A stretch of DNA of 64,000 nt, from contig NZ_QKUF01000028.1 in NCBI RefSeq assembly GCF_003253565.1, positions 1 through 64,000 on the forward strand, written 5' to 3'. Positions within the stretch are counted from its first letter, which is position 1; every line of letters starts with the position of its first letter. Made by a program: the position numbers and the translations under genes. This DNA comes from Thermosporothrix hazakensis. Its GTDB lineage: Bacteria; Chloroflexota; Ktedonobacteria; Ktedonobacterales; Ktedonobacteraceae. This document shows positions 1 through 8,341 of the stretch, piece after piece. The notes under the pieces are model-generated. The model searched no databases and was not told where the DNA came from. It was given only the letters and a program-made list of their open reading frames with translations.

Positions 1-3
1 CTG

Positions 4-303
4 ATGCAGGATACGGAAGAGGAGGAGTTGAAGGAGTATCGATCAAAGCGCCGTGCAGAAGTGTTAGCAGAAGCGGATAGGTTGAGGGATTTTGATGATG
101 AGGCGTATCAAGGGTGGGTGAATGAGGGATTTGGGGAAGTAGAAGAGGAACTTCGTAACATGAAGCGGGCTTTATATCGACAGAAGAAGAGAGATCGTTT
201 ACGAGAGGTAATTGAGGACATGAATGAAGGGAGGGTTTTTTTATCGGGACGGGTAATCACACTTTGGCATTATCAGCGACAACAGATGAGGTTTGTTGGT
301 TAG
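4..303 (+). CDS. small highly charged protein upstream of integrase, possibly 5'-partial
   Basis: Not recognised. The 99 residues are very rich in Glu, Arg and Lys and probably form one long helix or coiled coil; there is no signal peptide or membrane segment. The reading frame is open to the left edge, so the true start may lie outside the window. It ends 18 bases before the recombinase ATG, on the same strand, so the two are probably cotranscribed. By position it is most likely an accessory gene of the integrated element; an excisionase-like or regulatory role is a guess only. Confidence 0.55.
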   Translation: MQDTEEEELKEYRSKRRAEVLAEADRLRDFDDEAYQGWVNEGFGEVEEELRNMKRALYRQKKRDRLREVIEDMNEGRVFLSGRVITLWHYQRQQMRFVG

Positions 304-321
304 CAAGGAAGTGAGGTGTGT

Positions 322-1299
322 ATGAAAATAGAGAAAGCAATTAAGGGTTATATTATTGATTGTCGAACACGCGGGCGTAGTTATCGAACAATTGAATGGT
401 ACGAACAGAAATTACGGGTGTTTGCTGATTGGATGAGGGAAGAGGAGGAGATAGAGGAGCTGGAAGAGGTATCGACATTGCATCTGCGTGCATTTGTGTT
501 GCATATTCAATCAATTCAGGTAGGGCGGCCAACGGTGAATAAGAATGGAGATCCGTCAGAGATTTCGCCATTGACGGTAAAGGGTTATGTGCAGGTGGTG
601 AAGGGGTTCTTTAATTGGTGTTACCAGGAGGAGCTAATAGAGAAGAATCCTGGGGCGCGTTTGCAGTTACCAAAGGTGCCTGAATATGTGATACCAACGT
701 TTAGTAGTGAGCATATTAGAATGATGCTGGCAGTTTGTGATACATCGACGGCGCTAGGGTATCGAGACTATACCATTGTGTTGCTGCTGTTAGAGACAGG
801 AGTAAGGATCTCAGAGTTGTGTAATCTGAGAATGCAGGATGTACATGAGGATTATATCAAGGTAAATGGGAAGGGGAAGAAAGAGAGAGAAATAGGGATA
901 TCAGCGGGTGTGAGTAAATGTTTATGGAAGTATATTAATAAATATCGAAAAGCGCGTGATGAGAAAGAGGATAGGGTGTTTATTAATCGAGCCGGTGTTC
1001 CTTTGACTCCTACAGGAGTGGATCAGGTACTAGATGATCTGAAGGAGAGGGCAGGGATCACAGGAGTGAGAGTGTCAGCGCATACATTCCGGCATACGTT
1101 TGCTCGGATGTACCTGGAACAGGGAGGGGACTTGTATAAGCTTTCGCTGCTGATGGGCCATAGTGATGTAGAAGTGACTCAGGAGTATTTGAAGGATTTT
1201 AAGAAGAGAGAGGCACGGCGTGAGCAGGATCGTTTTTCTGCTGTAAATGCTCTGGGTGTGTTAAATGGTCGAAGAAGGAAGAAGCGTTCTGACTTGTGA
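322..1299 (+). CDS. tyrosine recombinase / integrase (XerC/D-like phage integrase family)
   Basis: Site-specific recombinase of about 325 residues. The N-terminal SAM-like core-binding domain covers about residues 1-105 and the catalytic domain about 125-315. The Arg, His-x-x-Arg, His and Tyr catalytic set is visible: Arg in ETGVRISEL, HTFRHTF, then LMGHSDVEVTQEYLK with the nucleophilic Tyr near the C-terminus. ATG at 322 is preferred over GTG 316 because GGAAGTGAGG lies just upstream. The gene points at the tRNA-Arg 170 bases downstream, the usual arrangement for an integrase beside its attachment site. It could also be a XerC/D-type resolvase, but the tRNA context and the odd repeats around it favour an integrative element. 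Confidence 0.9.
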   Translation: MKIEKAIKGYIIDCRTRGRSYRTIEWYEQKLRVFADWMREEEEIEELEEVSTLHLRAFVLHIQSIQVGRPTVNKNGDPSEISPLTVKGYVQVVKGFFNWCYQEELIEKNPGARLQLPKVPEYVIPTFSSEHIRMMLAVCDTSTALGYRDYTIVLLLLETGVRISELCNLRMQDVHEDYIKVNGKGKKEREIGISAGVSKCLWKYINKYRKARDEKEDRVFINRAGVPLTPTGVDQVLDDLKERAGITGVRVSAHTFRHTFARMYLEQGGDLYKLSLLMGHSDVEVTQEYLKDFKKREARREQDRFSAVNALGVLNGRRRKKRSDL

Positions 1300-1370
1300 C
1301 AGTAGAGGTTGTTCCCGGTTATTACTGTCTCCAAAATGGCTTTGGGACAGTCGGTTATTGGTAAAAATGA

Positions 1371-1407
1371 CTCTAAGGGGTTGTTGTTAGAGCGACACCC
1401 TTTAGAG
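1371..1407. repeat. inverted repeat between integrase and tRNA-Arg
   Basis: Arms 1371-1381 and 1397-1407 (CTCTAAGGGGT and ACCCTTTAGAG) pair at 10 of 11 positions around a 15-base loop. There is no T-tract, so it is a weak terminator candidate; it could equally be a recombinase arm site or operator. Confidence 0.45.
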
Positions 1408-1431
1408 CTGTTTTCGCGCTTTTGGTGGGGA

Positions 1432-1460
1432 TTGAATAAGGTAACTGGATGTGATATTAT
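1432..1460 (+). promoter_or_regulatory. promoter of tRNA-Arg
   Basis: TTGAAT at 1432-1437, a 17-base spacer and TATTAT at 1455-1460. This places transcription start near 1467, a few bases before the mature tRNA 5' end at 1471. Confidence 0.6.
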
Positions 1461-1470
1461 AGTGATGCTC

Positions 1471-1543
1471 GGGGCTGTAGCTCAGTGGATAGAGCGTCGG
1501 TTTCCTAAACCGTGCGTCGGAGGTTCGAGTCCTCTCAGCCCCA
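1471..1543 (+). tRNA. tRNA-Arg (anticodon CCT)
   Basis: Full cloverleaf: acceptor GGGGCTG/CAGCCCC with discriminator A, D-stem GCTC/GAGC, anticodon loop TTCCTAA giving anticodon CCT (reads AGG), and T-arm GGAGG-TTCGAGT-CCTCT. CCA is not encoded. The first anticodon-stem pair is a T-T mismatch; the other four pair. It has its own promoter and terminator. Minor-Arg tRNA genes are common targets of integrative elements, which fits the adjacent recombinase. Confidence 0.92.
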
Positions 1544-1556
1544 TTCGAGTAACACG

Positions 1557-1583
1557 GTGGCTTGTAGAGCCACTTCTTTTTTT
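1557..1583 (+). terminator. intrinsic terminator of tRNA-Arg
   Basis: Hairpin GTGGCT (1557-1562) / AGCCAC (1568-1573) with a 5-base loop, followed by a run of T with one C (1574-1583). Confidence 0.7.
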
Positions 1584-1603
1584 GGCGATTCTCGGCGATT
1601 CTC
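1584..1603. repeat. 10-bp tandem duplication
   Basis: GGCGATTCTC is present twice in perfect tandem, just after the tRNA terminator. Confidence 0.6.
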
Positions 1604-1632
1604 AAAGTGTGTCATATCCTCATCTCCATTTC

Positions 1633-1672
1633 GAAAAACCTTTGCTGTGTCTCCTGAAAAACCATTGCTGTG
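1633..1672. repeat. 17-bp direct repeat near tRNA fragments
   Basis: GAAAAACCTTTGCTGTG at 1633-1649 recurs with one mismatch at 1656-1672, an offset of 23 bases. Short direct repeats like this beside a tRNA and a tyrosine recombinase may be integrase arm-binding sites, but that is inference. Confidence 0.5.
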
Positions 1673-1690
1673 AAGAGCTGTATTAAAAAC

Positions 1691-1722
1691 AGCCGATGCT
1701 CTATCCACTGAGCTACAGCCCC
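1691..1722 (-). repeat. inverted 5'-half fragment of a tRNA-Arg
   Basis: Read on the minus strand this is the acceptor 5' strand, D-arm and start of the anticodon stem of the tRNA-Arg at 1471, matching at about 30 of 32 positions. It then departs abruptly from tRNA sequence. No 3' half follows on this strand, so it is not a functional tRNA. It is probably debris of a second tRNA copy broken at the anticodon loop by recombination. Confidence 0.75.
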
Positions 1723-1764
1723 CATAAAGCAAATCAGCAAGAGCAGCTTGAGGCTTTTTACCAG

Positions 1765-1788
1765 AAACCGAGTGTCGGAGGTTCGAGT
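1765..1788 (+). repeat. 3'-part fragment of a tRNA-Arg (anticodon arm to T-loop)
   Basis: AAACCG, three differing bases, then GTCGGAGGTTCGAGT repeat positions 1507-1530 of the intact tRNA-Arg; the last 15 bases are identical. The acceptor strand that should follow is missing. With the inverted 5' half at 1691-1722 it looks like the other piece of a second, split tRNA copy, i.e. an old attachment site. Confidence 0.65.
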
Positions 1789-2008
1789 TTCCTCCCTTCT
1801 TTTCTGCTGACTGATGGTATTTGATCTGCTGGATTGTCCTCTCTAACTGGTCGTTCCTGTTCACTGCTGTATTTTCAGGTTTCTCTACGTTCTTAATATA
1901 GAAGAGAGTTATTGTCTCTCTTTCTTATGTATTACTTGATAACCGACAATATCTATCTCTGTTTTGCCTCTTCTCGAAGATCTGACAAAGAGCTTGTAGG
2001 AAAAATAT

Positions 2009-3574
2009 ATGTTTGAATATATCGGGCGCACTGTCGGGAACTATCGTCTGCTGCGCGGTCTCGGGCAGGGAGGCTTTGCGGATGTGTATCTCGGAGAACA
2101 CCTTCACCTCGGAACTTATGCTGCCATCAAGATTCTACATACACGTCTGGCTAATGACGCTGTTACTCAGTTTCGCACTGAAGCTCGTACTGTCGCACAG
2201 CTTCGTCATCCCAACATCGTGCGTATTCTGGATTTTGGCATTGAGCAGGGAGCCCTTTTCTGGTGATGGACTATGCTCCTGATGCCTCTTTGCGCGAGCG
2301 CCACCGTTATGGGGAGCGGGTTTCGCTCTCTGCTGTTCTCGCTTATGTCGAGCAGGTTGCTGATGCTCTGCAATTTGCACACGACCGCAAGGTTATTCAT
2401 CGAGATATCAAGCCTGAAAATATGTTGGTGGGGAGCCGACAGGAGATCCTCTTAACCGATTTTGGTATTGCCGTAGTTGCTCATAGCACCAACTCGGCGA
2501 AAACTGAGAATTTTGCCGGGACGCCATATTATATTGCTCCAGAGCAGGCCATGTCGCACCCGCGTCCAGCAAGTGATCAGTATGCGCTTGCCGTGGTTGC
2601 CTACGAGTGGTTGGCCGGGCGGCGTCCATTTGATGGCACCTTTACCGAGATCGTTGCCAAACACCTTTCAGCGCCTCCGCCCCCGATGGGTTCCCATGTC
2701 CCGAATGCGGTAGCGCATGTCCTGATGAAAGCGCTGGCAAAAGATCCGCAACAGCGTTTTTCCTGTGTCGCTGAGTTCGCGGTGGCGTTGCGGGAGGCGA
2801 CGGTTGCAACCTATCCTCTTACAAGCGTTGCGTTGCAGCGGTCCACTGTTGCTGACGCCAGTACTGTTGTACATGTTTCGGAACAAATGAAGACGGAACG
2901 GGCAAGTGATGGACTGATGCAACAGCAGCAGCTTGTGCTCCCCGCAACACCCGCACCTGAAGCCGAGAAACCGCTGCCAACGCCCGCGCACACCGAAGAG
3001 AAAACCAGGATGGCTTCACACAAAAAAACGCGGCTATGGAAGCTGTTCAGAGCGCTGCTCTGGGTTGTGCTCGGTGCTTGCCTGGCGCTTCTGTTGTATG
3101 CGAGCAGGAACAGTAGCGGCTCAATGACAGGGGTGGAGATAACTGTTGTACTGGCTATGCTCCCGCTCTATATCATGTTGACCGGGATTCTGTTCGGCTG
3201 GTGGCTTGGTCCTTTGCTGCTACTCCTTCCATCGCTTGCATTCCTGCCTCTGGGGGCTTATATTGACGGACAACTCTTGATCGGGCTGATTGTCGGGGCC
3301 ATGTTCTGCTCATGCTTGACCGGATTTCTTGCGTCCCGGAAAGGGCGACCCCGCTTCAAACGAGCCTGGATCGGTATCAGCATCCTGCTCCTGCTCTGTT
3401 CCCTGCCGCTCACCTGCATCCTATATCCACCCTCTGGGCCTGAGAATCTGCTTATTGTGGTGCTGGGGGGTGCTTCTGCCAATTGTACTGGCCCTGCTTC
3501 CTGCCGCCTTGATCACGTGGAATCGTTCCAAGCGCGAGACTGCGGCCCAAAAAGAGAAGATGGCAAGCGCTTGA
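2009..3574 (+). pseudogene. membrane-anchored Ser/Thr protein kinase, two frameshifts
   Basis: The kinase N-lobe runs 2009-2266 (GQGGFADVY glycine loop, AAIKIL lysine). The frame then stops, and the rest resumes one frame away from about 2263 (VMDYAPDASLRE, HRDIKPEN, DFG, APEQ). Adding one base to the T-run near 2257-2260 restores an unbroken kinase domain. A second break lies in a run of six G at about 3465-3470: removing one G gives a last membrane helix (LLPIVLALLPAALI) and a basic tail ending at 3574, instead of an unrelated C-terminus ending at 3621. Repaired, the protein has about 521 residues: kinase, Pro/Ala linker and about five C-terminal membrane helices. All catalytic residues are kept. 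It could be a recent pseudogene, a phase-variable gene or sequencing error in homopolymers. Confidence 0.75.
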
Positions 3575-3595
3575 AGCCTTGCCATCGTGGATCGC

Positions 3596-4855
3596 TCAGG
3601 GATGGTGTAGCCGCTGTTTGACCTGCTGACAGGCAAAATGTATGAAGTCCTTTGCCGCGGCAATTGCCGGGAGAGGATCGCGCCAGTCTACATAATCGTA
3701 ACACATCGGCTGGAAGAAGGTCAGGCCAAAATCCAGGAATGCCTTGAGGGGAGGTGCACCGTCTGGCCGTCCCTGGCGCAGCATGGATGCAAGGGTTGTG
3801 GTAAAATCACCACGCAGATAGCGCATCCATAGCCCCGTTTTGTAGCCTTCTACGTGGGGAATGGGCTCTCCACAGGCCCATTGATAGAGCATATAAGGGA
3901 AATCAACTCCTGCCCGAATTGCCAGCTCTATTGATGCTGAGAGACGCGGGTTGATCTCCATCAGATAGGGTGTCCCTCGATCATCGCGGCGAAACTCTAC
4001 TTCTGAATATCCTTCCAGAGAGAGTGTGCGGACCAGTTGTTGCGCCTGCTTACCCGTATCTGGCGGTACGGGGATACTCTGACGCAGGACAGAGGCTCCG
4101 CCAAGAGGGGGATCTGTGCGTTTGGCCCATTGCGCGAAGCAGGCGTAGAACCGCTCATGTGCGTAGAAGACATGAAGCGCTTCCCGGCGTCCTGACAGAT
4201 ACTGTTGAATCAGAATGCCGGTTCCATGTTGCAGGAGCGTGGTAGCGTGGCGATAGGCTTCCTCCTCTGTTATCACCAACTGGCTTGTCAGGCTTTGTGT
4301 TGGTTGAGTCTCCCATGTCCACGAGAGGGCAGGCTTCAGGATTGCTGGTAGGCCGATGTCACGGAGCGCCGCTTTGATATCTTGTTCTTGTGTTACGGTG
4401 ACAGTGCGTGGAACGGAAAGACCTTGCTCACGGGCCATTTGAAGCGTTGCCTCTTTATCCAGCGCGATGCGCAGACCGGGAGCGGGACTCAAGGCGAGAC
4501 GCACGCGCTTTTCCAGTTTAGCCCGGTAGCGGTTTATGATCTCGGCTGTCGCATTGGAAGAGACGAACAGTACCCTGGGGCGCGTGTACTCAACACAGCG
4601 CTTGATTGTCTGGAAATAGATCTCCGCGCTGTCGCCTGTCGGGCAGATATAGGCTTTTCGGCACCAGCGAGACTCATAAGCGGGAGCATGACGTGTTTGA
4701 TCCATCACTGCAACCTGTAAGCCACGCCGACCCAGTGAGCGGACTGTTGCCAGTGCCTGTCGTAAATGCGCTTCCAGGATGAGCGCGTCATAGAGATAGG
4801 TGGAATGCTCGACTTGTGTTGTCCCTCGGGATGTCTGAAGCAAGGTCTGACTCAT
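3596..4855 (-). CDS. ATP-grasp domain ligase
   Basis: 419 residues with the ATP-grasp fold: a preATP-grasp N-terminal part (about 25-125), the ATP-binding core (about 130-330) and the metal-binding signature EVEFRRD...YLMEINPRLSAS. The family joins a carboxylate to an amine or thiol using ATP through an acyl-phosphate; the substrate cannot be read from sequence. Its ATG overlaps the stop of the FAD enzyme upstream (ATGA), so the two are translationally coupled and probably act on the same molecule. It is last in the minus-strand surface-polysaccharide arm, suggesting an amide-type modification of a glycan or precursor. Carbamoyl-phosphate-synthase-like enzymes are the closest general relatives. 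Confidence 0.8.
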   Translation of the reverse strand: MSQTLLQTSRGTTQVEHSTYLYDALILEAHLRQALATVRSLGRRGLQVAVMDQTRHAPAYESRWCRKAYICPTGDSAEIYFQTIKRCVEYTRPRVLFVSSNATAEIINRYRAKLEKRVRLALSPAPGLRIALDKEATLQMAREQGLSVPRTVTVTQEQDIKAALRDIGLPAILKPALSWTWETQPTQSLTSQLVITEEEAYRHATTLLQHGTGILIQQYLSGRREALHVFYAHERFYACFAQWAKRTDPPLGGASVLRQSIPVPPDTGKQAQQLVRTLSLEGYSEVEFRRDDRGTPYLMEINPRLSASIELAIRAGVDFPYMLYQWACGEPIPHVEGYKTGLWMRYLRGDFTTTLASMLRQGRPDGAPPLKAFLDFGLTFFQPMCYDYVDWRDPLPAIAAAKDFIHFACQQVKQRLHHP

Positions 4856-6090
4856 GAATGTTGCCCCTTCCCTATCTTCTGAAATTGCCTGACAACATGA
4901 GCTGTAACACGTCTGGCAGTGGCATCAGCCCCGAGAACAAAGCGATAGAGCGGGCCCGCGCCCAGAACGGAGCTAAATCCCACAAAGTAGAGATTGGGAA
5001 CGCTGCTCTCAAAGAAAGGAGAAAGCAGAGGTGCTTGCTCGTAAGTGCGGATGCGTGAGAGCAGCGCGTTGTTGAGCATTGGCACTTTCCTGAGATCGCA
5101 GCGATAGCCTGTCCCGAGAATAATGTGCTCGACCGTAAGTTGCTTGCCGGAGGAGAGGCGCAGTTCGATTCCACGGTCAGTCTCATGCATATCGACGATC
5201 GGTTGTGCCTCATGAATGGTAGCCTTATTCTGAACTCTCGGTCGGAGCCAGGAAGAACCCATCGGCCCATAGAGCCTGCTTGTGACGGTTGCTTTCAGCG
5301 ATTTAGGCAGCTTATAGAAGGCGTACGGGAGCTTTTCCAGTGTCCAGCTTACCCAGTCCGAGTTTATCCCGGCCCTGGGATGAAGAATGCGGTGCAGGAA
5401 GGTATCATCGGGTGTTTCGCCTTTAATCCAGGTCAGCGGACGGCGCGAGATCAGGTGTACACGCGCTCCGCATTCCTGTGCCAGTGCGGCAGTTTCCAGT
5501 GCGCTCTGTCCGCCTCCGATGACCGCGACCTCTTTATCCTGAAAGCGTGTGAACTGCTTATGGGTCGAGGCATGAGAGACCAGTTCGGGGCTGAACTTTT
5601 GAAAGGCCTCGGGCTGATAGGTATAGTAGTGCAGGCCGTGTGCCATAATCACAACCCGGCTGGAGAGCTTCCCGCCATCGTCCCGGGTTAGCAAGAACTG
5701 CCCATCTTGCTGTTCTATATCTGTAATGAAGGTTTCCTGGATCTCAGGAACCAGTTGCTCTTGAAACCAGAGTCCATAGCGAATAAAGAGCTCAATCGGG
5801 AGCGGCTCGCCTGGCATGTAGCCAATCTCGCGAAAAAAGGCCTTGATACTGCCTTTTCCAGTTGGATCAGAGAGGCTGCTTGCCCACCATTCCGAGCGGA
5901 GCCACATGCCGTCGGGCATATAGTCCCGCCAGAGCTGAAGCGGTTTCCCAAAGATCGCTACTCGAAGGCCGTGATGCAACAAATGCGCCGCGATTGAAAG
6001 TCCATAGGGCCCGGCTCCGATAACCACCGCATCGTATGTCATTTCTGATGTTGCTGATGAAGCCGGTTGTTGATCTAATAGCTGTCTCAT
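4852..6090 (-). CDS. FAD-dependent oxidoreductase (flavin monooxygenase-like)
   Basis: 412 residues. The N-terminal FAD dinucleotide fold (VIGAGPYGLSIAAH) and a second NAD(P)H fold (VAVIGGGQSALETA) with a GTGYRC motif near residue 340 place it with flavin-containing monooxygenase or lysine/ornithine N-hydroxylase-type enzymes. It should use NAD(P)H and O2 to hydroxylate or oxidise a substrate that is not identifiable here. ATG 6090 is chosen over the upstream in-frame start at 6138 because AGGAGGACGTAT precedes it. The stop overlaps the start of the ATP-grasp gene, and the flippase gene lies upstream on the same strand. Confidence 0.82.
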   Translation of the reverse strand: MRQLLDQQPASSATSEMTYDAVVIGAGPYGLSIAAHLLHHGLRVAIFGKPLQLWRDYMPDGMWLRSEWWASSLSDPTGKGSIKAFFREIGYMPGEPLPIELFIRYGLWFQEQLVPEIQETFITDIEQQDGQFLLTRDDGGKLSSRVVIMAHGLHYYTYQPEAFQKFSPELVSHASTHKQFTRFQDKEVAVIGGGQSALETAALAQECGARVHLISRRPLTWIKGETPDDTFLHRILHPRAGINSDWVSWTLEKLPYAFYKLPKSLKATVTSRLYGPMGSSWLRPRVQNKATIHEAQPIVDMHETDRGIELRLSSGKQLTVEHIILGTGYRCDLRKVPMLNNALLSRIRTYEQAPLLSPFFESSVPNLYFVGFSSVLGAGPLYRFVLGADATARRVTAHVVRQFQKIGKGQHS

Positions 6091-6173
6091 ATACGTCCTC
6101 CTTACAGAAGCTCTTGTGTGATAAAAGCAAGCAGACAACCTGTAGAGACTTCCGCGGCAACCGAGCAGAAGCC

Positions 6174-7502
6174 TTAAACGCGGCCAGTGTAGACAGCCTC
6201 CTGAATGGCGTCGAGGGAGGAATCATCTGATGTGTGGTGCATAGCCTGGTAGACCGTGCGGATCATGAAACATGCCTCGGTGCAGGCTACTGTGAGCCAC
6301 CCCAGACTCAACCCGACCAAACCTCCCATCCTGGCTCCTAGCGCAGCCGCTCCCAGTTCCACAATGCAGCAGAGAAACATAGGAAGCACTATGTGCAGAA
6401 TGCGCTGACGCAGACGATAGATTGTGACAAAATGATAGCGTATGGTTGCTGGAAAAACGCTTAAGCCCAGAATTTGCAGACACAGGACGGCCTGCTCATT
6501 ATGGCGATAGCCAAAGAGAGACATCACAAAACCGGCGCACACAAACAAAACCCCATACGCGATACCACTGAGTGGCACGGAGAGGCCAAGTGTTATCCGA
6601 ACGTTTGACGTCAGGCTCTCCGGGTGTGCCGCCGCCCGCGCGTTGAGTATGGTGGTCAGCGCAAGCGGGATCATCGTCAGGAAATTGGCGATCATCCAGG
6701 CTGAATAGAATATTGCATTGGTTGTTGCCGAAAGACTCATCGTCACCAGCACAGGTAACAGCAGCGGCGTTGCCTGAAGGGCCAGATTGAAGAGATAGTG
6801 CTGTCCGGCAGTTTTCCCCGGTTTTTTCAGCCAGTTCCAATCACTCCAGATACGCATTCTGTGTCTGTGTTGTCCCTTTATCATCCAGTATAAGAAGAGC
6901 ACCATCATTGAGCAAACATTCCCGATGATCCAGGTTACATAAATACTCGCCCATGATTTATGCAGCAAACCAAGTTCAACGGGAAGCAGCGCGAGCAGCT
7001 TGATGCAAGCAAACAGAATATTGCGCAAGAGCTGTTGCGTGCCGCACAGCAAACCGAGGAGCGCCTGATCCAGAACGAGTGTACAGGCTGTCAGGCTTAC
7101 CCCGGTTGCGAAGAGGAGGACGGTCATGATGCTGGTGCGTAGTTCATGAAAGTGAGAGGATAAGGACGGAACCAGCAGGGCGAAGAGAATTCCGGCAAGC
7201 GTTCCCATCAGGCTGGCGAGTAGCAGTGAGGCCCCGATCAGGGAGGCACGTTTTTCAGTTGTGCGGGGCAGCTCGCCAATCAAAAAGGTGCCCAGCCCTA
7301 CCGTACTGATGGTACCGAGGAGCATCATGGCGGAGATGATTGCGGTACTGATGCCTACCACGCCCTTTGGGAAACGGAGCGAGACAATCCACCAGTAGAT
7401 AAAGCCCATGCCCGAGGTTACCACGCTAGTGCCGATAAGTGAGCCAGCATTTGTCAGCAGGTCACCGTAGGTTTTGAACCAGTATTGAAGCTTTGCTTTC
7501 AT
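6174..7502 (-). CDS. polysaccharide flippase-like multi-pass membrane protein (MATE/MOP superfamily)
   Basis: About 442 residues with 12 or more hydrophobic helices and short basic loops, as in Wzx-type lipid-linked oligosaccharide flippases. These move undecaprenyl-linked glycan units across the cytoplasmic membrane. It sits with glycosyltransferases and a deacetylase, which supports export of a surface glycan. ATG 7502 is preferred (AAGGATGAAGTG upstream); an ATG at 7520 overlapping the previous stop is possible. No separate polymerase of Wzy type is obvious on this strand. Confidence 0.78.
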   Translation of the reverse strand: MKAKLQYWFKTYGDLLTNAGSLIGTSVVTSGMGFIYWWIVSLRFPKGVVGISTAIISAMMLLGTISTVGLGTFLIGELPRTTEKRASLIGASLLLASLMGTLAGILFALLVPSLSSHFHELRTSIMTVLLFATGVSLTACTLVLDQALLGLLCGTQQLLRNILFACIKLLALLPVELGLLHKSWASIYVTWIIGNVCSMMVLFLYWMIKGQHRHRMRIWSDWNWLKKPGKTAGQHYLFNLALQATPLLLPVLVTMSLSATTNAIFYSAWMIANFLTMIPLALTTILNARAAAHPESLTSNVRITLGLSVPLSGIAYGVLFVCAGFVMSLFGYRHNEQAVLCLQILGLSVFPATIRYHFVTIYRLRQRILHIVLPMFLCCIVELGAAALGARMGGLVGLSLGWLTVACTEACFMIRTVYQAMHHTSDDSSLDAIQEAVYTGRV

Positions 7503-7519
7503 CACTTCATCCTTCCACA

Positions 7520-8341
7520 TTATCGCCGTGTCCGGGTGAGCGCCGCGCTATAGCTTCGGAGGACCTGTTTTACCGGAATGCGGGCCCTGATATACATCCG
7601 CTTCAGTACGGGGGCCTCTTCCTCCTGGTGGAGCAGCAGCCGGAACGCTTCGATACTCATGCCTGGCGTAACCATCAGGCGCTCAAGGCTGAATGGGTGT
7701 GAGGTAACGGCACAGGTCGCGAAGTTGACGGCACAGGCCGAGGTAAAACCAAGCTGCTGTACCAGTTCGCGAACATCGGGTGTATAGTAGCCGAAGGGAT
7801 AGGCAAAGCTACAGATCTCCTGTCCTAAGCGCTGCTCAAGAATCAGTTTGCTGAGCGCGATTTCTTCTCGCGCCAGGGAGAGTGGCAGAAGATCCAGCGC
7901 GGGGTGCGTATGGGTATGCGCTCCGCACTCAATCCCGGCCCATCTGATCTCCTCAATCTGGGCCCAGTTGAGCATGGGGCGTTCGGTCTCGTTCTCGGGG
8001 CGAAGCCATGTACTGGTTTTTCCGATATAGGCCGTGGTGATATAGAGCGTAGCCGTAAACTGGTAGCGCGTCAGGATGGGCAGCGCATAATCATAGAAAT
8101 CGGCAAAGCCATCATCAAACGTGATCACAACCGGCTTCGCGGGAAACGGTATCTTTCCCTGCATGGCCTTGAGGCACTGGGTCACGTTGAGTGGCGTATA
8201 GCCATTGCGATGCAGGTAATCCATTTGAGCCGCGAACATCACCGGGGCAACAGCGAGCTGCTTGAAGCGCGGGTTCGCCGATTGGGAGATGCTATGATAC
8301 ATGAGAATGGGGATATACCGTTCTGCGGTCTTCATCAACAT
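7520..8341 (-). CDS. polysaccharide deacetylase (NodB/CE4 family)
   Basis: 273 residues. The NodB domain covers about residues 10-240, with ITFDDGFADF (catalytic base and metal Asp) and the metal-binding H-x3-H in GAHTHTHP. It removes N- or O-acetyl groups from a glycan, probably the exported polymer of this locus. No clear signal peptide is visible, so its location is uncertain. A much longer open frame runs upstream to 9031, but that part reads across the GT2 gene in another frame; ATG 8341 has AAAGGATCAGGT before it and overlaps the GT2 stop. Confidence 0.86.
   Translation of the reverse strand: MLMKTAERYIPILMYHSISQSANPRFKQLAVAPVMFAAQMDYLHRNGYTPLNVTQCLKAMQGKIPFPAKPVVITFDDGFADFYDYALPILTRYQFTATLYITTAYIGKTSTWLRPENETERPMLNWAQIEEIRWAGIECGAHTHTHPALDLLPLSLAREEIALSKLILEQRLGQEICSFAYPFGYYTPDVRELVQQLGFTSACAVNFATCAVTSHPFSLERLMVTPGMSIEAFRLLLHQEEEAPVLKRMYIRARIPVKQVLRSYSAALTRTRR

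Noticed and set aside
1309..1686. 125-codon open frame across the tRNA-Arg
   Set aside because: It reads through the tRNA, its terminator and repeats and has no family features.
1691..1788. Second functional tRNA
   Set aside because: The two pieces are in opposite orientations and lack a complete acceptor stem.
2240..2275. Programmed ribosomal frameshift in the kinase
   Set aside because: No classic slippery heptamer or downstream stem is clear, and a second, opposite shift exists later; simple indels explain it better.
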